Assembly (NCBI GenBank): GCA_007693955.1
Contig: RECR01000055.1
Coordinates: forward strand, 1 to 62,969
Direction: 5' to 3'
From: Gloeocapsa sp. DLM2.Bin57
GTDB taxonomy: Bacteria; Cyanobacteriota; Cyanobacteriia; Cyanobacteriales; Gloeocapsaceae
Length of the DNA stretch: 62,969 nucleotides
Every line of letters begins with the position of its first letter. Position 1 is the stretch's first letter. Under the pieces are notes generated by a model, which was given only the letters and a program-made list of their open reading frames with translations, was not told the origin of the DNA and did not search any database. A program made the position numbers and the translations under genes. Shown here in pieces: positions 28,748 through 39,767 of the stretch.

Positions 28748-29044
28748 ATGAACCAAGAAGAGATTAGCAAATTTTGTCAGGGTTGGAATATACGAGAATT
28801 ATATGTTTTTGGTTCAATTTTAACAAATCGCTTTCACAATAATAGTGATCTAGATTTACTGCTTAATTTTAGTCCTAATGCAGCCCAAGGATTATTAACT
28901 CTTGCTAGAATAAAAAATGAACTAGAAGCTAAAACATTACGTTAAATATACATTGTCCTGAAACAATCTATAGAAAACAGTGAAAATTGGCTACGTCGTC
29001 AAGAAATTCTCCAAACAATGCAGTTGATTTATGCAAAGAGATAA
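28748..29044 (+). pseudogene. Decayed MntA-type nucleotidyltransferase antitoxin
   Basis: The first 65 residues keep the minimal nucleotidyltransferase motif (VFGS then SDLDLLLNF). An in-frame TAA at 28943-28945 stops it. After the stop the same frame continues with the family C-terminus (SIENSENWLRRQEILQT, then a LIYAKR end) to the stop at 29042-29044. The gene therefore has one nonsense change and probably a small upstream indel. In intact modules MntA AMPylates and silences HepT. Confidence 0.75.
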
Positions 29045-29302
29045 AGTATTTACTAAGGATATTGAGCAATCTGTTTTAATGGTTAATGAAGAAAAATAAT
29101 CAGCTATTCTCTATCAGGTCATTATGATTAGCGAAGCTACTAAACGTTTATTCACCCTCATATTCCTTGGAAAGATATTGCAGGAATGCGAGATATAGTT
29201 GTACATCAATATGAGCGAATTAATTTCTCTACTCTTTGAGATGTTGTTCAGAATGATATCCCCAAACTTTGGCAATATCTTGAACCTCTTTTAGACAAAT
29301 AG
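29031..29302 (+). pseudogene. Decayed HepT-type HEPN toxin
   Basis: Starts inside the MntA remnant, as in intact mntA-hepT operons. The frame opens with RDKVFTKDIEQSVLMVNEEK and hits a stop. Recognisable pieces continue across a frameshift: ISEATKR, then HPHIPWKDIAGMRDIVVHQY with the HEPN RNase motif RxxxxH, another stop, and DVVQNDIPKLWQYLEPLL. At least two stops and one frameshift mean no toxin is made. Confidence 0.75.
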
Positions 29303-29348
29303 CAATTCTCCTAGGGAAAATTTCAACCCTAGAAGAAATAGAGAAAAC

Positions 29349-31043
29349 TTAATCAGAAGCAGAAATAACCGCGGCTAATCTTTCCGTAGAAATTTCTCTC
29401 AAAGCAGTTAAAGCAACGTCAAAGAGTCTTTGTGGTTTTAATTCATCTTTAACTAGACTCCAGATTCTTTGTACTTCTTCAGTGTGCAGGCGATCGTCTT
29501 CGGTTAAAGCGATTAATAACTGTTGACGGAAGTATTTACCTTCCTCTGAGAGTAAGAAGGTTAAACCAAGTCTCGCGGTAGGAATAAGGTCAAATTGTTG
29601 ATCACTTTGAGCGATCGCCAGCATATTTTCTAACCTTTGCCATTGGAATTTACCATCTTTAAAGAGGATATCAATCAGACGTCTGCGTAATTGGGGGGAT
29701 TCTCCCGTAAGCAAGCGTTTAGATACGTAGGGATAGGAAACCTCTACTATTTTAAAATCTGGATTAAGGGTTAAAGCTAAACCTTCTTGAGTGATAATCG
29801 AACGAATAATTAAAGCGAATTTAGACGGTATCCTAAAGGGATACTCATACATCAATTCTGAGAAATGATCCGTAACGGTTTTAAAGTTAAAATCTTTAAC
29901 GCTTTCACCAACCGCAGTCCCCAACACTTCTTCTAAAGCAGGGATAATCGGAGTTAAATCCGTATCTGCTGTTAAAAATCCTAGCCTAACAAAATCATCA
30001 GCTAGAGCTTGATAATCTTTATTAATGAGTTGTACTACAGCGCTAGCGATGGTTTCTTTAGTTTCTTCCTCTAGTTGATCCATCATCCCAAAATCGATAT
30101 AAGCCATGCGACCATCAGGAGTAGCAAACAGGTTACCTGGGTGAGGATCTGCGTGAAAGAAACCGTGTTCTAGAAGTTGACGTAAACCAGAAGTAACCCC
30201 AATTTTAATCAGTTCGTTTAAATCTAACCCCGCAGAAGCTATTTTAGCGGTATCGGTGAGTTTAAAACCGTCGATCCATTCTAAAGTTAAAATGCGATAG
30301 CTGCTATATTTCCAGTAGATTTTAGGAACTTTGATATCACGATCATTACGGAAATTAGTGGCAAATTTTTCCGCGTTTCTACCTTCGTTTTGATAGTCTA
30401 TTTCTTCAAATAATTTAACCCCGAATTCATCAACAATCAGGGTTAAATCGTGTCCTATATTTACTGGTAATAAAGGTTTTAACCAACTAACGATTAAGCG
30501 TAACAGATGTAAATCGAGAGAAATAACAGGTCGTAAATTAGGTCGTTGAACTTTGACAGCTACTTCTTCTCCTGTATATAGTTTAGCGCGGTAAACTTGT
30601 CCTAGACTAGCTGCTGCGATGGGATTGGGGGAAATTTCTTGATATACCTGTTTGATGCTAGCTTGTAAATCTGTTTCGATGATTGTAAAGGCTGTTTGAT
30701 TATCAAAGGGGGGTAATTGATCTTGGAGTTTAATTAATTCTTCTAAAAAATCTTTACGGACTAAATCTGGTCTAGTGGATAAAGCTTGACCAATTTTAAT
30801 AAAGGTTGGTCCTAAATTAGTTAATAATTTTCTTAAAGTGGTTGCTCTTTTTTGCTTATTTTTTTCCTCTTGGTTAGTCCAACCATCCCAATATAGACTT
30901 AAAACAAAAGTAACAAAACCTGTGGTAATCCTCAAACCTCTCCAGATTACTTGCCAAGGTCTCCGACTATAATAGCGGGCGATCGCTTTTGGGTCATATT
31001 CTGTTCGGGCTTGGTTAAAAACAACTAAATCTGTATTCACCAA
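29349..31043 (-). CDS. ABC1/UbiB family atypical kinase
   Basis: The 564-residue protein has the UbiB/ABC1 signatures: an N-terminal LGPTFIKIGQALSTRPDLV (KxGQ motif), an alanine-rich loop AAASLGQVYRA, AVKVQRPNL, HADPHPGNLFA and YIDFGMMDQL. Two hydrophobic segments near the C-terminus are weak. Family members support synthesis of prenyl lipids (ubiquinone; plastoquinone and tocopherol in cyanobacteria and plastids). Cyanobacteria usually have several paralogues, so I give no symbol. Confidence 0.92.
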   Translation of the reverse strand: MVNTDLVVFNQARTEYDPKAIARYYSRRPWQVIWRGLRITTGFVTFVLSLYWDGWTNQEEKNKQKRATTLRKLLTNLGPTFIKIGQALSTRPDLVRKDFLEELIKLQDQLPPFDNQTAFTIIETDLQASIKQVYQEISPNPIAAASLGQVYRAKLYTGEEVAVKVQRPNLRPVISLDLHLLRLIVSWLKPLLPVNIGHDLTLIVDEFGVKLFEEIDYQNEGRNAEKFATNFRNDRDIKVPKIYWKYSSYRILTLEWIDGFKLTDTAKIASAGLDLNELIKIGVTSGLRQLLEHGFFHADPHPGNLFATPDGRMAYIDFGMMDQLEEETKETIASAVVQLINKDYQALADDFVRLGFLTADTDLTPIIPALEEVLGTAVGESVKDFNFKTVTDHFSELMYEYPFRIPSKFALIIRSIITQEGLALTLNPDFKIVEVSYPYVSKRLLTGESPQLRRRLIDILFKDGKFQWQRLENMLAIAQSDQQFDLIPTARLGLTFLLSEEGKYFRQQLLIALTEDDRLHTEEVQRIWSLVKDELKPQRLFDVALTALREISTERLAAVISASD

Positions 31044-31182
31044 TTTTTTCTGCCTCTTTAATGAGAATTGAATGTATCTCTATTTACATAATTTTACAAA
31101 ATTTTCGCCAAACTGTCGCAAAAAAACTGATTTAGATTAAGATAAACCCTAGAGTACTCACAAAATTAACTTTAAACTAGTT

Positions 31183-31362
31183 ATGGACTTGATTCATGGC
31201 TTATTTGCACACTTTCCTAGTATCTTCGCTCAAAGAGTAGAAGATCCCCAGGTATTAGATCAAATCAAAGAAAACTTTGACTATTTTATTCAATCAGGTC
31301 AAGTTTGGGCTTTAGGTATCGGCTTTTTCCTTGGTTATCTCTTTCGTAGTTTTACTGGCTAA
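31183..31362 (+). CDS. Small conserved-looking membrane-associated protein
   Basis: A 59-residue frame starts with ATG at 31183. Its N-terminus is amphipathic ([15 protein letters not shown]), its middle is acidic, and its C-terminal hydrophobic segment is [16 protein letters not shown]. It stands 5 bp before the argH GTG, so cotranscription with argH is likely. I do not recognise a named family. The clean frame, ATG start and tight spacing support a real gene. Confidence 0.65.
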   Translation: MDLIHGLFAHFPSIFAQRVEDPQVLDQIKENFDYFIQSGQVWALGIGFFLGYLFRSFTG

Positions 31363-31367
31363 ATATC

Positions 31368-32753
31368 GTGACTATCAAAAAAACTTGGAGCGATCGCTTT
31401 GAAACCGCTCTTCATCCCTTTATCGCTGAATTCAATGCTAGTATTAGCTTTGATCTCGAATTATTAGAATACGACTTAACAGGTTCAATCGCTCACGCTA
31501 AAATGCTCGCTCACTGTGGCATTATTAGTGAAAGTGAAGCTGAGCAATTAGTAACAGGTTTAGAACAAATTCGTCAAGAATATCGCCAAGGTGAATTTAA
31601 CCCTGGAATCGACGCCGAAGACGTACACTTTGCTGTAGAACGACGTCTTACGGAAATCACGGGAGATGTAGGTAAAAAATTACACACTGCTCGTTCCCGT
31701 AATGACCAAGTGGGTACTGATATTAGACTCTATCTGAGAGAAGAAATTAAGCAAATTCGCACTCACCTACGCGCTTTTCAAACAGCACTGTTAGAGCACG
31801 CTACAAATCATGTTGAGACGATTATTCCAGGTTATACCCATCTGCAAAGAGCACAACCGCTGAGTCTAGCTCATCATCTATTGGCTTATTTTTACATGGC
31901 TCAACGAGATTGGGAAAGATTAGGGGAAATCAGAGTGAGAACTAATATCTCTCCTCTCGGTGCAGGTGCTTTAGCAGGTACAACTTTCCCCATTGATAGA
32001 CACTATAGCGCTTCTTTACTAGATTTTGACCAGGTTTATCCTAATAGTTTAGACGCAGTCAGCGATCGCGATTTTGCTATTGAATTCCTTTGTAGCGCTA
32101 GTCTGATTATGGTACATTTAAGTCGCTTGAGTGAAGAAATGATTCTTTGGTCCTCCCAAGAATTCGGCTTTATTACTCTTACAGATAGTTGTGCTACAGG
32201 CTCGAGTATAATGCCTCAAAAGAAAAACCCCGATGTACCCGAATTAGTTCGCGGTAAATCAGGTCGTGTTTTTGGTCATTTACAAGCTTTATTAGTCTTA
32301 ATGAAGGGTTTACCCCTAGCTTATAACAAGGATTTACAAGAGGATAAAGAGGCTATTTTTGATACGGTAAAAACCACTAAAGCTTGTTTACAGGCTATGA
32401 CTATACTATTGAGTGAGGGTATCGTTTTTAATGTGGAACGATTAGCTACTACTGTAACCGAAGACTTTTCTAACGCAACAGACGTAGCAGACTATTTAGC
32501 AGCTCGTGGAGTACCTTTTCGGGAAGCTTATAATATAGTCGGTAAAGTGGTTAAAACTAGTTTAGCTGAAGGTAAGCTACTCAAGGATTTAACCCTAGCA
32601 GAATGGCAAAGCTTACACCCTATGTTCGCTGAGGATATCTTCGAGGCGATCGCCCCCAAACAAGTAGTCGCAGCTCGCAATAGTTACGGTGGTACTGGTT
32701 TTACCCAAGTACGCGAGAGTCTCAAAAAAGCTCAAACTCTCCTAGAATCTTAA
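31368..32753 (+). CDS. argH: Argininosuccinate lyase
   Basis: The 461-residue enzyme cleaves argininosuccinate to arginine and fumarate, the last step of arginine synthesis. Landmarks are the N-terminal [46 protein letters not shown] and the superfamily signature [12 protein letters not shown] with the mobile catalytic loop. The start is GTG at 31368, five bases after the small upstream gene. The NUDIX gene follows after 3 bp, so the three are likely one operon. Confidence 0.96.
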   Translation: MTIKKTWSDRFETALHPFIAEFNASISFDLELLEYDLTGSIAHAKMLAHCGIISESEAEQLVTGLEQIRQEYRQGEFNPGIDAEDVHFAVERRLTEITGDVGKKLHTARSRNDQVGTDIRLYLREEIKQIRTHLRAFQTALLEHATNHVETIIPGYTHLQRAQPLSLAHHLLAYFYMAQRDWERLGEIRVRTNISPLGAGALAGTTFPIDRHYSASLLDFDQVYPNSLDAVSDRDFAIEFLCSASLIMVHLSRLSEEMILWSSQEFGFITLTDSCATGSSIMPQKKNPDVPELVRGKSGRVFGHLQALLVLMKGLPLAYNKDLQEDKEAIFDTVKTTKACLQAMTILLSEGIVFNVERLATTVTEDFSNATDVADYLAARGVPFREAYNIVGKVVKTSLAEGKLLKDLTLAEWQSLHPMFAEDIFEAIAPKQVVAARNSYGGTGFTQVRESLKKAQTLLES

Positions 32754-32756
32754 CCT

Positions 32757-33203
32757 ATGCTACGTTTTGCTAAAACCGTCTTAGGGATTATTCTGCGTCA
32801 TCCTCTCCCTGGAGTTACTATGATTCCCGTGGCTACTGATGGTCGTATCGTTTTGGTGCGACGTCGTGATACTGGTACATGGAGTTTACCAGGGGGGTTA
32901 GTGGATTGGGGAGAAGATTTAACCACTACCGCTACTAGGGAATTAAAGGAAGAAACAGGTTTAGAGCTAGTGCAAATCCGCCGTTTAGTGGGTGTTTATT
33001 CTAATATAAATCGCGATCCTCGGATGCACTCCATCGCTATTCTTGTAGAAGCCGAGATTAAAGGTGACTTACAAGTACAAGATCATGGAGAAATTACCGA
33101 AGTGGCTTATTTTACTCCCGATTCCATCCCAATTGAGAATCTTAGTCATGACCATGCTGAGCAAATCCGTGATTATTTTCAAGGCTTGACCAGATTAGCT
33201 TAA
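32757..33203 (+). CDS. NUDIX hydrolase
   Basis: The 148-residue protein has a complete Nudix box: GGLVDWGEDLTTTATRELKE followed by ETGLEL, matching Gx5Ex7REUxEExGU. It would hydrolyse a nucleoside diphosphate linked to another group, and substrate specificity is open. It follows argH after 3 bp and its 3' end is directly followed by a consensus promoter for the next transcript. Confidence 0.9.
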   Translation: MLRFAKTVLGIILRHPLPGVTMIPVATDGRIVLVRRRDTGTWSLPGGLVDWGEDLTTTATRELKEETGLELVQIRRLVGVYSNINRDPRMHSIAILVEAEIKGDLQVQDHGEITEVAYFTPDSIPIENLSHDHAEQIRDYFQGLTRLA

Positions 33204-33219
33204 TTTTTTTCTTAATTAC

Positions 33220-33248
33220 TTGACAATTTTTATCATTAAGCTTATAGT
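33220..33248 (+). promoter_or_regulatory. Consensus sigma-70-type promoter
   Basis: TTGACA at 33220-33225 and TATAGT at 33243-33248 are separated by exactly 17 bp. This is the best promoter match seen in the window. Transcription should begin near 33255, leading into a short region that ends in a strong terminator at 33278-33328. Confidence 0.75.
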
Positions 33249-33254
33249 AGATAT

Positions 33255-33328
33255 TGTGTTCTCCTCTCAAAGATCGGCAGGTTGAAGCGCTAGGGTTATA
33301 ATGTAATAGCGCTCTCCCTGTTTTTTTT
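33255..33328 (+). ncRNA. Candidate small RNA or attenuated leader upstream of gltB
   Basis: The predicted transcript is about 70 nt, from the promoter at 33220 to a terminator with eight T. Its 5' half is unstructured and carries the CU-rich TTCTCCTCTC (33259-33268), complementary to purine-rich ribosome binding sites. The 3' half is the terminator hairpin. This layout is typical of trans-acting regulatory RNAs, though it could equally be the attenuated 5' leader of gltB. The cyanobacterial RNAs Yfr1 and NsiR4 were considered; I cannot confirm either. Confidence 0.5.
33278..33328 (+). terminator. Rho-independent terminator
   Basis: Arms CAGG (33278-33281)/CCTG (33317-33320) and AGCGCT (33286-33291)/AGCGCT (33308-33313) form a two-part stem directly followed by eight T (33321-33328). 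It lies 205 bp before the gltB ATG, so transcription from the upstream promoter must end here or read through into gltB. Confidence 0.7.
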
Positions 33329-33345
33329 ATCAAAAAAATGGGTCT

Positions 33346-33435
33346 AAAACCCTCTCCTGAAGGAGGAATCGGTTTTGCCGGCGGAATCTTATCAAGCTAG
33401 GGAACGCCGACCAAGAAGATAAACCAGGGGAGGGT
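33346..33435 (+). promoter_or_regulatory. Structured leader of gltB with two alternative folds
   Basis: Fold A: ACCCTCTCCT (33349-33358) pairs with AGGGGAGGGT (33426-33435), ten pairs with one G-U. Inside it, GGT/ACC (33371-33373/33410-33412) and CGGCG/CGCCG (33379-33383/33405-33409) form a second helix. Fold B: AAAACC/GGTTTT (33346-33351/33371-33376) plus CTCC/GGAG (33354-33357/33362-33365) around a TGAA loop. The two folds share bases and exclude each other. It does not contain the conserved core of the glutamine riboswitch. No known family was recognised. Confidence 0.5.
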
Positions 33436-33532
33436 CAATGAGAATCTTATAATTTCCTTAAGAACTAGGCTAGATAAATTAGGTCGATCGCACAATGAAG
33501 ATAATAGCAGTCATAATCCCCTAAATTAAAAT

Positions 33533-36500
33533 ATGAACAATCAGCAAGGGAAACAAGGTTTATACGATCCTCAGTTCGAGCACGACTCGTGTGGTGTTGG
33601 ATTTATAGTCAACATGAAGGGGAAACAATCCCACGAGATTGTAGAACAAGCCTTAACGATTTTATTAAATCTTGATCACCGTGGCGCTTGTGGGTGTGAA
33701 GCTAATACAGGAGATGGAGCAGGGATTCTCATCCAAATACCCCACAAATTTTGCCAAAAAATAGCTCAAGAAAACCAAATAGAACTCCCAGAGCCAGGAA
33801 ATTACGGCGTTGGGATGGTTTATACTTCACCCCTAGACCCTACAAGTAAACAAAGTCAAGAAATATTTAACCGCATAGTCAGTGAAGAAGGACAACAAGT
33901 TTTAGGGTGGCGCGAAGTACCCACCAATAACTCATCCTTGGGATATACCGCTCAATCGAGCGAGCCAAGAATGCAGCAAATGTTTATCGCTAAAAATCCA
34001 GCTCTCCAAGATGATGCAGCCTTTGAACGCAAACTATACATAATCCGTAAACGCGCTTACGAAGCAATTCGCCAAAGTGGGATTAATTCTTGGTGGTATT
34101 GCCCTAGTCTATCCTGTAGGACTTTGGTATATAAAGGGATGCTCACCCCAGGACAATTACCCGAATATTATCTGGATTTACAAGATCAAGATTTAGAATC
34201 AGCTTTAGGATTAGTCCACTCACGCTTTAGCACTAATACCTTTCCAAGTTGGGAAAGAGCCCACCCCTACCGTTATATAGCTCATAATGGAGAAATAAAT
34301 ACCCTGCGGGGAAATATCAACTGGATGCAAGCCAGACAATCTCTCTTAGAATCAGAATTATTCGGCGCAGATCTAGAAAAAATCAAACCAATAGTTGATA
34401 TTAACGGTAGTGACGCCACCATTTTTGATAACGTTTTAGAATTACTGCACCAAGGAGGGCGATCACTTCCCCATAGCATCATGATGATGATACCTGAACC
34501 TTGGACGGGTAATCAATTCATGAGTGCCGAGAAAAAAGCCTTTTATCAATATCATTCCTGTTTAATGGAACCCTGGGATGGACCTGCGTCGATCGCCTTT
34601 ACCGATGGTAAAATGATTGGAGCAATCTTAGATCGCAACGGTTTACGACCCTCCCGTTACTACGTCACTAAAGATGACCTGGTAATTATGGCATCAGAAG
34701 CAGGAGTTGTCCCCATTGAACCTAGTAGAGTAGCCCATAAAGGGAGACTAGAGCCAGGTAAAATGTTCCTAGTAGATATGCAGGAAGGTCGAATTATCGC
34801 CGATGAAGAACTAAAAGAGCAAATAGCCAAAGCTCAACCCTATCAAGATTGGGTTAAAGGAAATCTGGTTGATTTAGCCGACTTACCCCCAGCTACCCCA
34901 ATTACAGAAGAAGACCCAGAAAACCTCAGAAACCAACAAATAGCCTTTGGTTATACCTTTGAACAATTGCGGTTACTGATAACACCCATGGCTAAAAATG
35001 GGGTAGAAGCAATAGGGTCAATGGGTACAGATACACCTCTAGCAGTATTATCAGATTATCCTAAACGTCTGTTTGACTACTTTAAACAACTCTTCGCTCA
35101 AGTAACTAACCCCCCCATAGACTCTATCCGAGAAGAGATTATCACCTCAGCAGCAACAACCATCGGTAGTGAAGGAAATCTACTTAAACCCCTACCAGAA
35201 AGTTGTCATCTCATTAACCTGAAAACCCCCATTCTCAATAACGCAGAATTAGCTAAACTCAAACACCTCCAAGGAGATTTTCTCTCCACCACTATCCCCA
35301 TACTCTTTGACCCCAAACAAGGCGTACAAGGCTTAGAAACAGCCTTAGAAGAGATATTTAAACGAGCAGATGCAGCCATTGCTTCTGGAGTAGCCATTAT
35401 TATCCTCAGCGATCGCGGTATCGCCGCAGATAAAACCGCTATCCCCTCACTCCTAGCCGTAGCAGGATTACACCACCATCTGATTAGACAAGGAACAAGA
35501 ACCAAAGTAGGATTAGTCCTAGAATCAGGAGATCCCCGAGAAGTACATCACTACGCAGTCTTACTAGGTTACGGTTGTTGCGCCATTAACCCCTATCTAG
35601 CTTTAGGAAGTATTCAAGCCTTAATCAACGAAGGAAGTCTCACAGGTGTAGATTATCCAACCGCCGAGAAAAACTACATCAAAGCAGCCACCAAAGGAGT
35701 AATCAAGGTAGCCTCGAAAATTGGCATCTCTACCCTCCAAAGTTATCGTGGAGCGCAAATCTTTGAGGCGATCGGCTTAAATCAAAGCCTCATCCAAAAA
35801 TACTTTACAGGTACAGCATCTCGAATTCAAGGAGCAGACTTAGCCGTAATCGCCTCTGAAGCAATACTTACCCATAATCGCGCCTATGGCGATCGCGAAA
35901 CCATCGATCATACCCTAGATGTAGGAGGAGAATACCAATGGCGTAAAGACGGTGAAGCCCACCTACTCTCGCCAGAAACCATCCACACCCTGCAAAAAGC
36001 CGTCAGAACAGGAGACTACGCAGCCTATAAACAATATTCAGCCCTAATCAACGAACACAACCGACAATACTTTACTTTACGTAACCTACTGGAATTCAAA
36101 GCCAGAGAACCAGTACCCATCGCAGAAGTAGAACCCATCGAAGCTATTACCAGACGCTTTAAAACAGGGGCAATGAGTTACGGCTCAATCTCCAAAGAAG
36201 CGCACGAAGCCCTAGCTATAGCCATGAATCGCATCGGGGGTAAATCCAACACAGGAGAAGGAGGAGAAGATCCCGATCGCTATACCTGGACAAACGAACA
36301 GGGAGACTCCAAAAATAGCGCCATCAAACAAGTAGCATCAGGACGTTTTGGGGTGACCAGTCTCTACCTCTCCCAAGCTCAAGAAATTCAAATTAAAATG
36401 GCTCAAGGAGCAAAACCAGGAGAAGGAGGACAATTACCAGGACGTAAAGTCTATCCCTGGATCGCTAAAGTGCGCTACTCCACCCCAGGTGTAGGCTTGA

Positions 36501-38113
36501 TTTCACCCCCACCTCACCACGATATCTACTCTATCGAAGACCTCGCCGAATTAATCCACGACCTCAAAAACGCTAACCGCGAAGCACGGATTAACGTTAA
36601 ACTCGTCTCAGAAGTAGGCGTAGGGACGATCGCCGCAGGAGTAGCCAAAGCCCACGCAGACGTAGTCTTAATCTCAGGTTTTGACGGTGGTACAGGAGCA
36701 TCACCCCAAACCTCGATTAAACACGCGGGCTTACCCTGGGAATTAGGCTTAGCCGAAACCCACCAAACCCTAGTTTTAAATAAACTGCGCTCTCGTATCG
36801 TGGTGGAAACCGATGGACAGATGAAAACAGGACGAGACATCGTGGTAGCAGCTTTATTAGGAGCAGAAGAATTTGGCTTCTCCACCGCACCCTTAGTTAG
36901 CCTAGGTTGTATCATGATGCGTGTCTGTCACCTCAATACCTGTCCCGCGGGAATCGCTACCCAAGATCCCTATCTACGGGAAAGTTTTACAGGAGATCCA
37001 GCTCACGTAGTTAATTTTATGACCTTTATTGCTCAAGAAGTCAGAGAATTAATGGCTCAACTCGGTTTCCGCACCTTTAACGAAATGATTGGACGCACAG
37101 ATGTATTGGAGGCTAAAGGGGCGATCGACCATTGGAAAGCTAAAAATATCGACCTTACCCCTATCTTGCATCAACCAGAAGTAGATGAAAGTGTAGGACG
37201 TTACTGTCAAATACCTCAAGACCACGGTTTAGAAAAATCCCTAGACCTCACCGTCTTACTAGATTTGTGTCAAGATACTCTCTTAAACAAAACACCCATC
37301 AAAGCTACTCTACCCATTAAAAATACTAATCGCGCTGTGGGAACAATTCTCGGCAATGAAATTAGTAAACGCTATTGGGAAGGGCTACCCGAAGATACCA
37401 TACATTTACACTTTCAAGGTAGCGCTGGTCAAAGTTTTGGTGCTTTTGTGCCAACAGGAGTAACCCTAGAATTAGAAGGAGACGCTAACGATTATGTTGG
37501 TAAAGGTTTAAGCGGTGCTAAAATCATCATCTACCCATCTCAAGAATCTACCTTTATCCCTGAAGAAAATATCATCATCGGTAACGTCGCACTTTATGGC
37601 GCTACTTCTGGAGAAATCTATATCAGAGGTAAAGCAGGTGAACGCTTCGCTGTACGTAACTCTGGAGTAACCGCAGTAGTGGAAGGAGTAGGGGATCACG
37701 GTTGTGAGTACATGACTGGTGGTCAAGTAATAGTACTTGGAGCTACTGGTCGTAACTTTGCGGCTGGCATGAGTGGCGGTGTTGCCTATATACTAGATGA
37801 AGACAACACTTTTGCTAGTAAATGCAATCAGGAAATGGTAGAGTTAGAAACCCTCTCTAATTCAGCAGAAATCGACGAACTCTATCAAATCATCCAACAA
37901 CATATTAACTATACTCAGAGTCAACAAGCTCAAAGAGTATTAGATAACTGGGAAACTTTAGTACCAAAATTCGTCAAAGTAATGCCAAGAGACTATAAAC
38001 GTGTCATTCAGGCACTGAATAAAGCTCTAGACGCAGGAATGACTCAAGATGAAGCGATGATCGCAGCTTTTGAAGAAAACGCCCGCGATGTAGCCAGAAT
38101 CGCAGGAAGTTAG
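33533..38113 (+). CDS. gltB: Glutamate synthase large subunit
   Basis: The 1526-residue protein has an N-terminal glutaminase domain with Cys20 as the exposed nucleophile after processing (HDSCGVGF). The central and FMN-binding synthase domains include the [20 protein letters not shown] region. The 3Fe-4S cysteines are in [17 protein letters not shown], and the C-terminal domain is the glycine-rich beta-helix (GXGXG). It converts glutamine and 2-oxoglutarate to two glutamates. The adjacent small subunit gltD argues for the NAD(P)H enzyme rather than ferredoxin-dependent GlsF. A structured leader precedes it. Confidence 0.93.
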   Translation: MNNQQGKQGLYDPQFEHDSCGVGFIVNMKGKQSHEIVEQALTILLNLDHRGACGCEANTGDGAGILIQIPHKFCQKIAQENQIELPEPGNYGVGMVYTSPLDPTSKQSQEIFNRIVSEEGQQVLGWREVPTNNSSLGYTAQSSEPRMQQMFIAKNPALQDDAAFERKLYIIRKRAYEAIRQSGINSWWYCPSLSCRTLVYKGMLTPGQLPEYYLDLQDQDLESALGLVHSRFSTNTFPSWERAHPYRYIAHNGEINTLRGNINWMQARQSLLESELFGADLEKIKPIVDINGSDATIFDNVLELLHQGGRSLPHSIMMMIPEPWTGNQFMSAEKKAFYQYHSCLMEPWDGPASIAFTDGKMIGAILDRNGLRPSRYYVTKDDLVIMASEAGVVPIEPSRVAHKGRLEPGKMFLVDMQEGRIIADEELKEQIAKAQPYQDWVKGNLVDLADLPPATPITEEDPENLRNQQIAFGYTFEQLRLLITPMAKNGVEAIGSMGTDTPLAVLSDYPKRLFDYFKQLFAQVTNPPIDSIREEIITSAATTIGSEGNLLKPLPESCHLINLKTPILNNAELAKLKHLQGDFLSTTIPILFDPKQGVQGLETALEEIFKRADAAIASGVAIIILSDRGIAADKTAIPSLLAVAGLHHHLIRQGTRTKVGLVLESGDPREVHHYAVLLGYGCCAINPYLALGSIQALINEGSLTGVDYPTAEKNYIKAATKGVIKVASKIGISTLQSYRGAQIFEAIGLNQSLIQKYFTGTASRIQGADLAVIASEAILTHNRAYGDRETIDHTLDVGGEYQWRKDGEAHLLSPETIHTLQKAVRTGDYAAYKQYSALINEHNRQYFTLRNLLEFKAREPVPIAEVEPIEAITRRFKTGAMSYGSISKEAHEALAIAMNRIGGKSNTGEGGEDPDRYTWTNEQGDSKNSAIKQVASGRFGVTSLYLSQAQEIQIKMAQGAKPGEGGQLPGRKVYPWIAKVRYSTPGVGLISPPPHHDIYSIEDLAELIHDLKNANREARINVKLVSEVGVGTIAAGVAKAHADVVLISGFDGGTGASPQTSIKHAGLPWELGLAETHQTLVLNKLRSRIVVETDGQMKTGRDIVVAALLGAEEFGFSTAPLVSLGCIMMRVCHLNTCPAGIATQDPYLRESFTGDPAHVVNFMTFIAQEVRELMAQLGFRTFNEMIGRTDVLEAKGAIDHWKAKNIDLTPILHQPEVDESVGRYCQIPQDHGLEKSLDLTVLLDLCQDTLLNKTPIKATLPIKNTNRAVGTILGNEISKRYWEGLPEDTIHLHFQGSAGQSFGAFVPTGVTLELEGDANDYVGKGLSGAKIIIYPSQESTFIPEENIIIGNVALYGATSGEIYIRGKAGERFAVRNSGVTAVVEGVGDHGCEYMTGGQVIVLGATGRNFAAGMSGGVAYILDEDNTFASKCNQEMVELETLSNSAEIDELYQIIQQHINYTQSQQAQRVLDNWETLVPKFVKVMPRDYKRVIQALNKALDAGMTQDEAMIAAFEENARDVARIAGS

Positions 38114-38115
38114 GT

Positions 38116-38242
38116 ATTAGGGGTTAGGGGTTAGGTGTTATTCCAAATTAAGAATTAAGAATTTTTTCGCGCATTCGCTCATTCTACATTCTTCATCTCC
38201 CCCTTTTCCCTTTTCCCTTTTTCCTTGCACGTAGCGCTATAA
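38116..38242 (+). repeat. Intergenic low-complexity repeats between gltB and gltD
   Basis: TTAGGGG-type heptamers (38119-38136) are followed by an AATTAAGAATTAAGAATT segment, a pyrimidine-rich tract and TAGCGCTATAA (38232-38242). The second part matches the element at 8078-8174. A good ribosome site, AAGAGGAG, for gltD comes just after, at about 38262-38269. No coding potential. Confidence 0.6.
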
Positions 38243-38278
38243 CTTCAATCAAAATTACCAACAAGAGGAGACAATAAT

Positions 38279-39763
38279 ATGGGTAAACCCACAGGTTTTA
38301 TTGAATACGTACGAGAGTTACCAGATGATCGCTCTGCTGAAACTAGAATCAAAGACTGGGAAGAATTTCATCTTACATTAACCGAAGAAAAACTCAAAAC
38401 ACAAAGTGCTCGTTGTATGGACTGTGGGACTCCTTTTTGTCATACAGGCACTATAATAAAAGGGATGGCTAGTGGTTGTCCCATTAATAACCTAATACCT
38501 GAGTGGAATGACCTAGTTTATCGCGGTCTTTGGCGTGAAGCCTTAGACCGTCTCCACAAAACTAATAATTTCCCCGAATTTACAGGGAGAGTCTGTCCCG
38601 CACCTTGTGAGGGTTCTTGTGTCTTAGGAATTCATAACCCACCTGTGACTATAAAAAATATCGAACTCTCTATCATTGATAAAGGATGGGATGAAGGTTG
38701 GATTACTCCCCACTCCCCTACTCAACGCACAGGTAAAAAAGTGGCGATCGTAGGATCAGGTCCTGCGGGACTCTGTGCAGCTGCTCAATTGAATCAAGCA
38801 GGTCACACCGTAACGGTATTTGAACGAGCCGATCGCCCCGGGGGACTGTTAATGTACGGTATTCCCAATATGAAGCTAGATAAGGAAAAAGTTCTCCTAC
38901 GTCGTCTCGAAGTACTCGAACAAGAAGGAGTAACCTTTAAATGTAACGTGGAAGTAGGTAAGGATTTACCCGCGCAAACTCTACTTGATCAATTTGACTC
39001 TACTATCCTTTGTATCGGTGCGACTAAACCTAGAGATCTCAACATAGAAAATCGTCAACTCCAGGGTATTTACTTTGCTATGGATTTCCTCACCGCTAAT
39101 ACTCAGGCGATTTTAGACGGAAAACCTAATAGCAACTATATCTCTGCTCAAGGTAAGGATGTAGTGATTATTGGTGGCGGTGATACAGGTACAGACTGCG
39201 TGGGAACTTCTCTACGTCAGGGTTGTAATAGCGTTACCCAATTGGAGATTATGGCGAAACCTCCCCTACAACGCGCTTCTGATAATCCTTGGCCCGAATG
39301 GCCCAAAACCTATAAAGTAGATTATGGTCAAGAAGAAGCCGCCGCTAAATTTGGTCATGATCCCCGTCTCTTCCTGACTACTGCTACTAAATTTATCTCT
39401 GATGCACAAGGTAGAGTAGAAGGCGTAGAAATCGTTCAAGTAGCATGGCAAAAAAATGACCAAGGTCGCTTTATTCCTCAACCTATACCAGGTACTGCAA
39501 AAGTTTTACCCGCTCAATTAGTCCTACTAGCTATGGGATTTTTAGGTCCTGAAGATTATTTACTACAAAGTTTAGGTATCGAAAGAGACCAACGTAGTAA
39601 CGTTAACGCTCCCTACGGTAAGTATCAGACTAGTATCAGTGGTGTCTTCGCCGCGGGAGATTGTCGCCGTGGTCAAAGTTTGGTAGTCTGGGCTTTTAAT
39701 GAAGGTCGCGAAGCAGCCAGAGAATGCGATCGCTATCTTATGGGCAGTACTAAATTACCTTAA
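38279..39763 (+). CDS. gltD: Glutamate synthase small subunit
   Basis: The 494-residue NAD(P)H- and FAD-binding subunit passes electrons to GltB. Its N-terminal Fe-S cysteines are [12 protein letters not shown] and CPAPCEGSC. The FAD motif is [17 protein letters not shown] and the NAD(P) motif is [15 protein letters not shown]. The C-terminal [18 protein letters not shown] is standard. It lies 165 bp after gltB, with a dispersed repeat between. Confidence 0.95.
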   Translation: MGKPTGFIEYVRELPDDRSAETRIKDWEEFHLTLTEEKLKTQSARCMDCGTPFCHTGTIIKGMASGCPINNLIPEWNDLVYRGLWREALDRLHKTNNFPEFTGRVCPAPCEGSCVLGIHNPPVTIKNIELSIIDKGWDEGWITPHSPTQRTGKKVAIVGSGPAGLCAAAQLNQAGHTVTVFERADRPGGLLMYGIPNMKLDKEKVLLRRLEVLEQEGVTFKCNVEVGKDLPAQTLLDQFDSTILCIGATKPRDLNIENRQLQGIYFAMDFLTANTQAILDGKPNSNYISAQGKDVVIIGGGDTGTDCVGTSLRQGCNSVTQLEIMAKPPLQRASDNPWPEWPKTYKVDYGQEEAAAKFGHDPRLFLTTATKFISDAQGRVEGVEIVQVAWQKNDQGRFIPQPIPGTAKVLPAQLVLLAMGFLGPEDYLLQSLGIERDQRSNVNAPYGKYQTSISGVFAAGDCRRGQSLVVWAFNEGREAARECDRYLMGSTKLP

Positions 39764-39767
39764 AATC

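Noticed and set aside
33142-33333. Minus-strand frame across the NUDIX gene end and the small RNA region
   Set aside because: It runs through the promoter and terminator seen on the plus strand and has no family resemblance.
33346-33435. Glutamine riboswitch in the gltB leader
   Set aside because: The conserved GGAAGTAGG and GAAGGAACGC core is absent, although AGGGAACGCC superficially resembles the second part.
36526-36915. 129-residue minus-strand frame
   Set aside because: It lies wholly inside gltB, opposite a highly conserved part of the enzyme.
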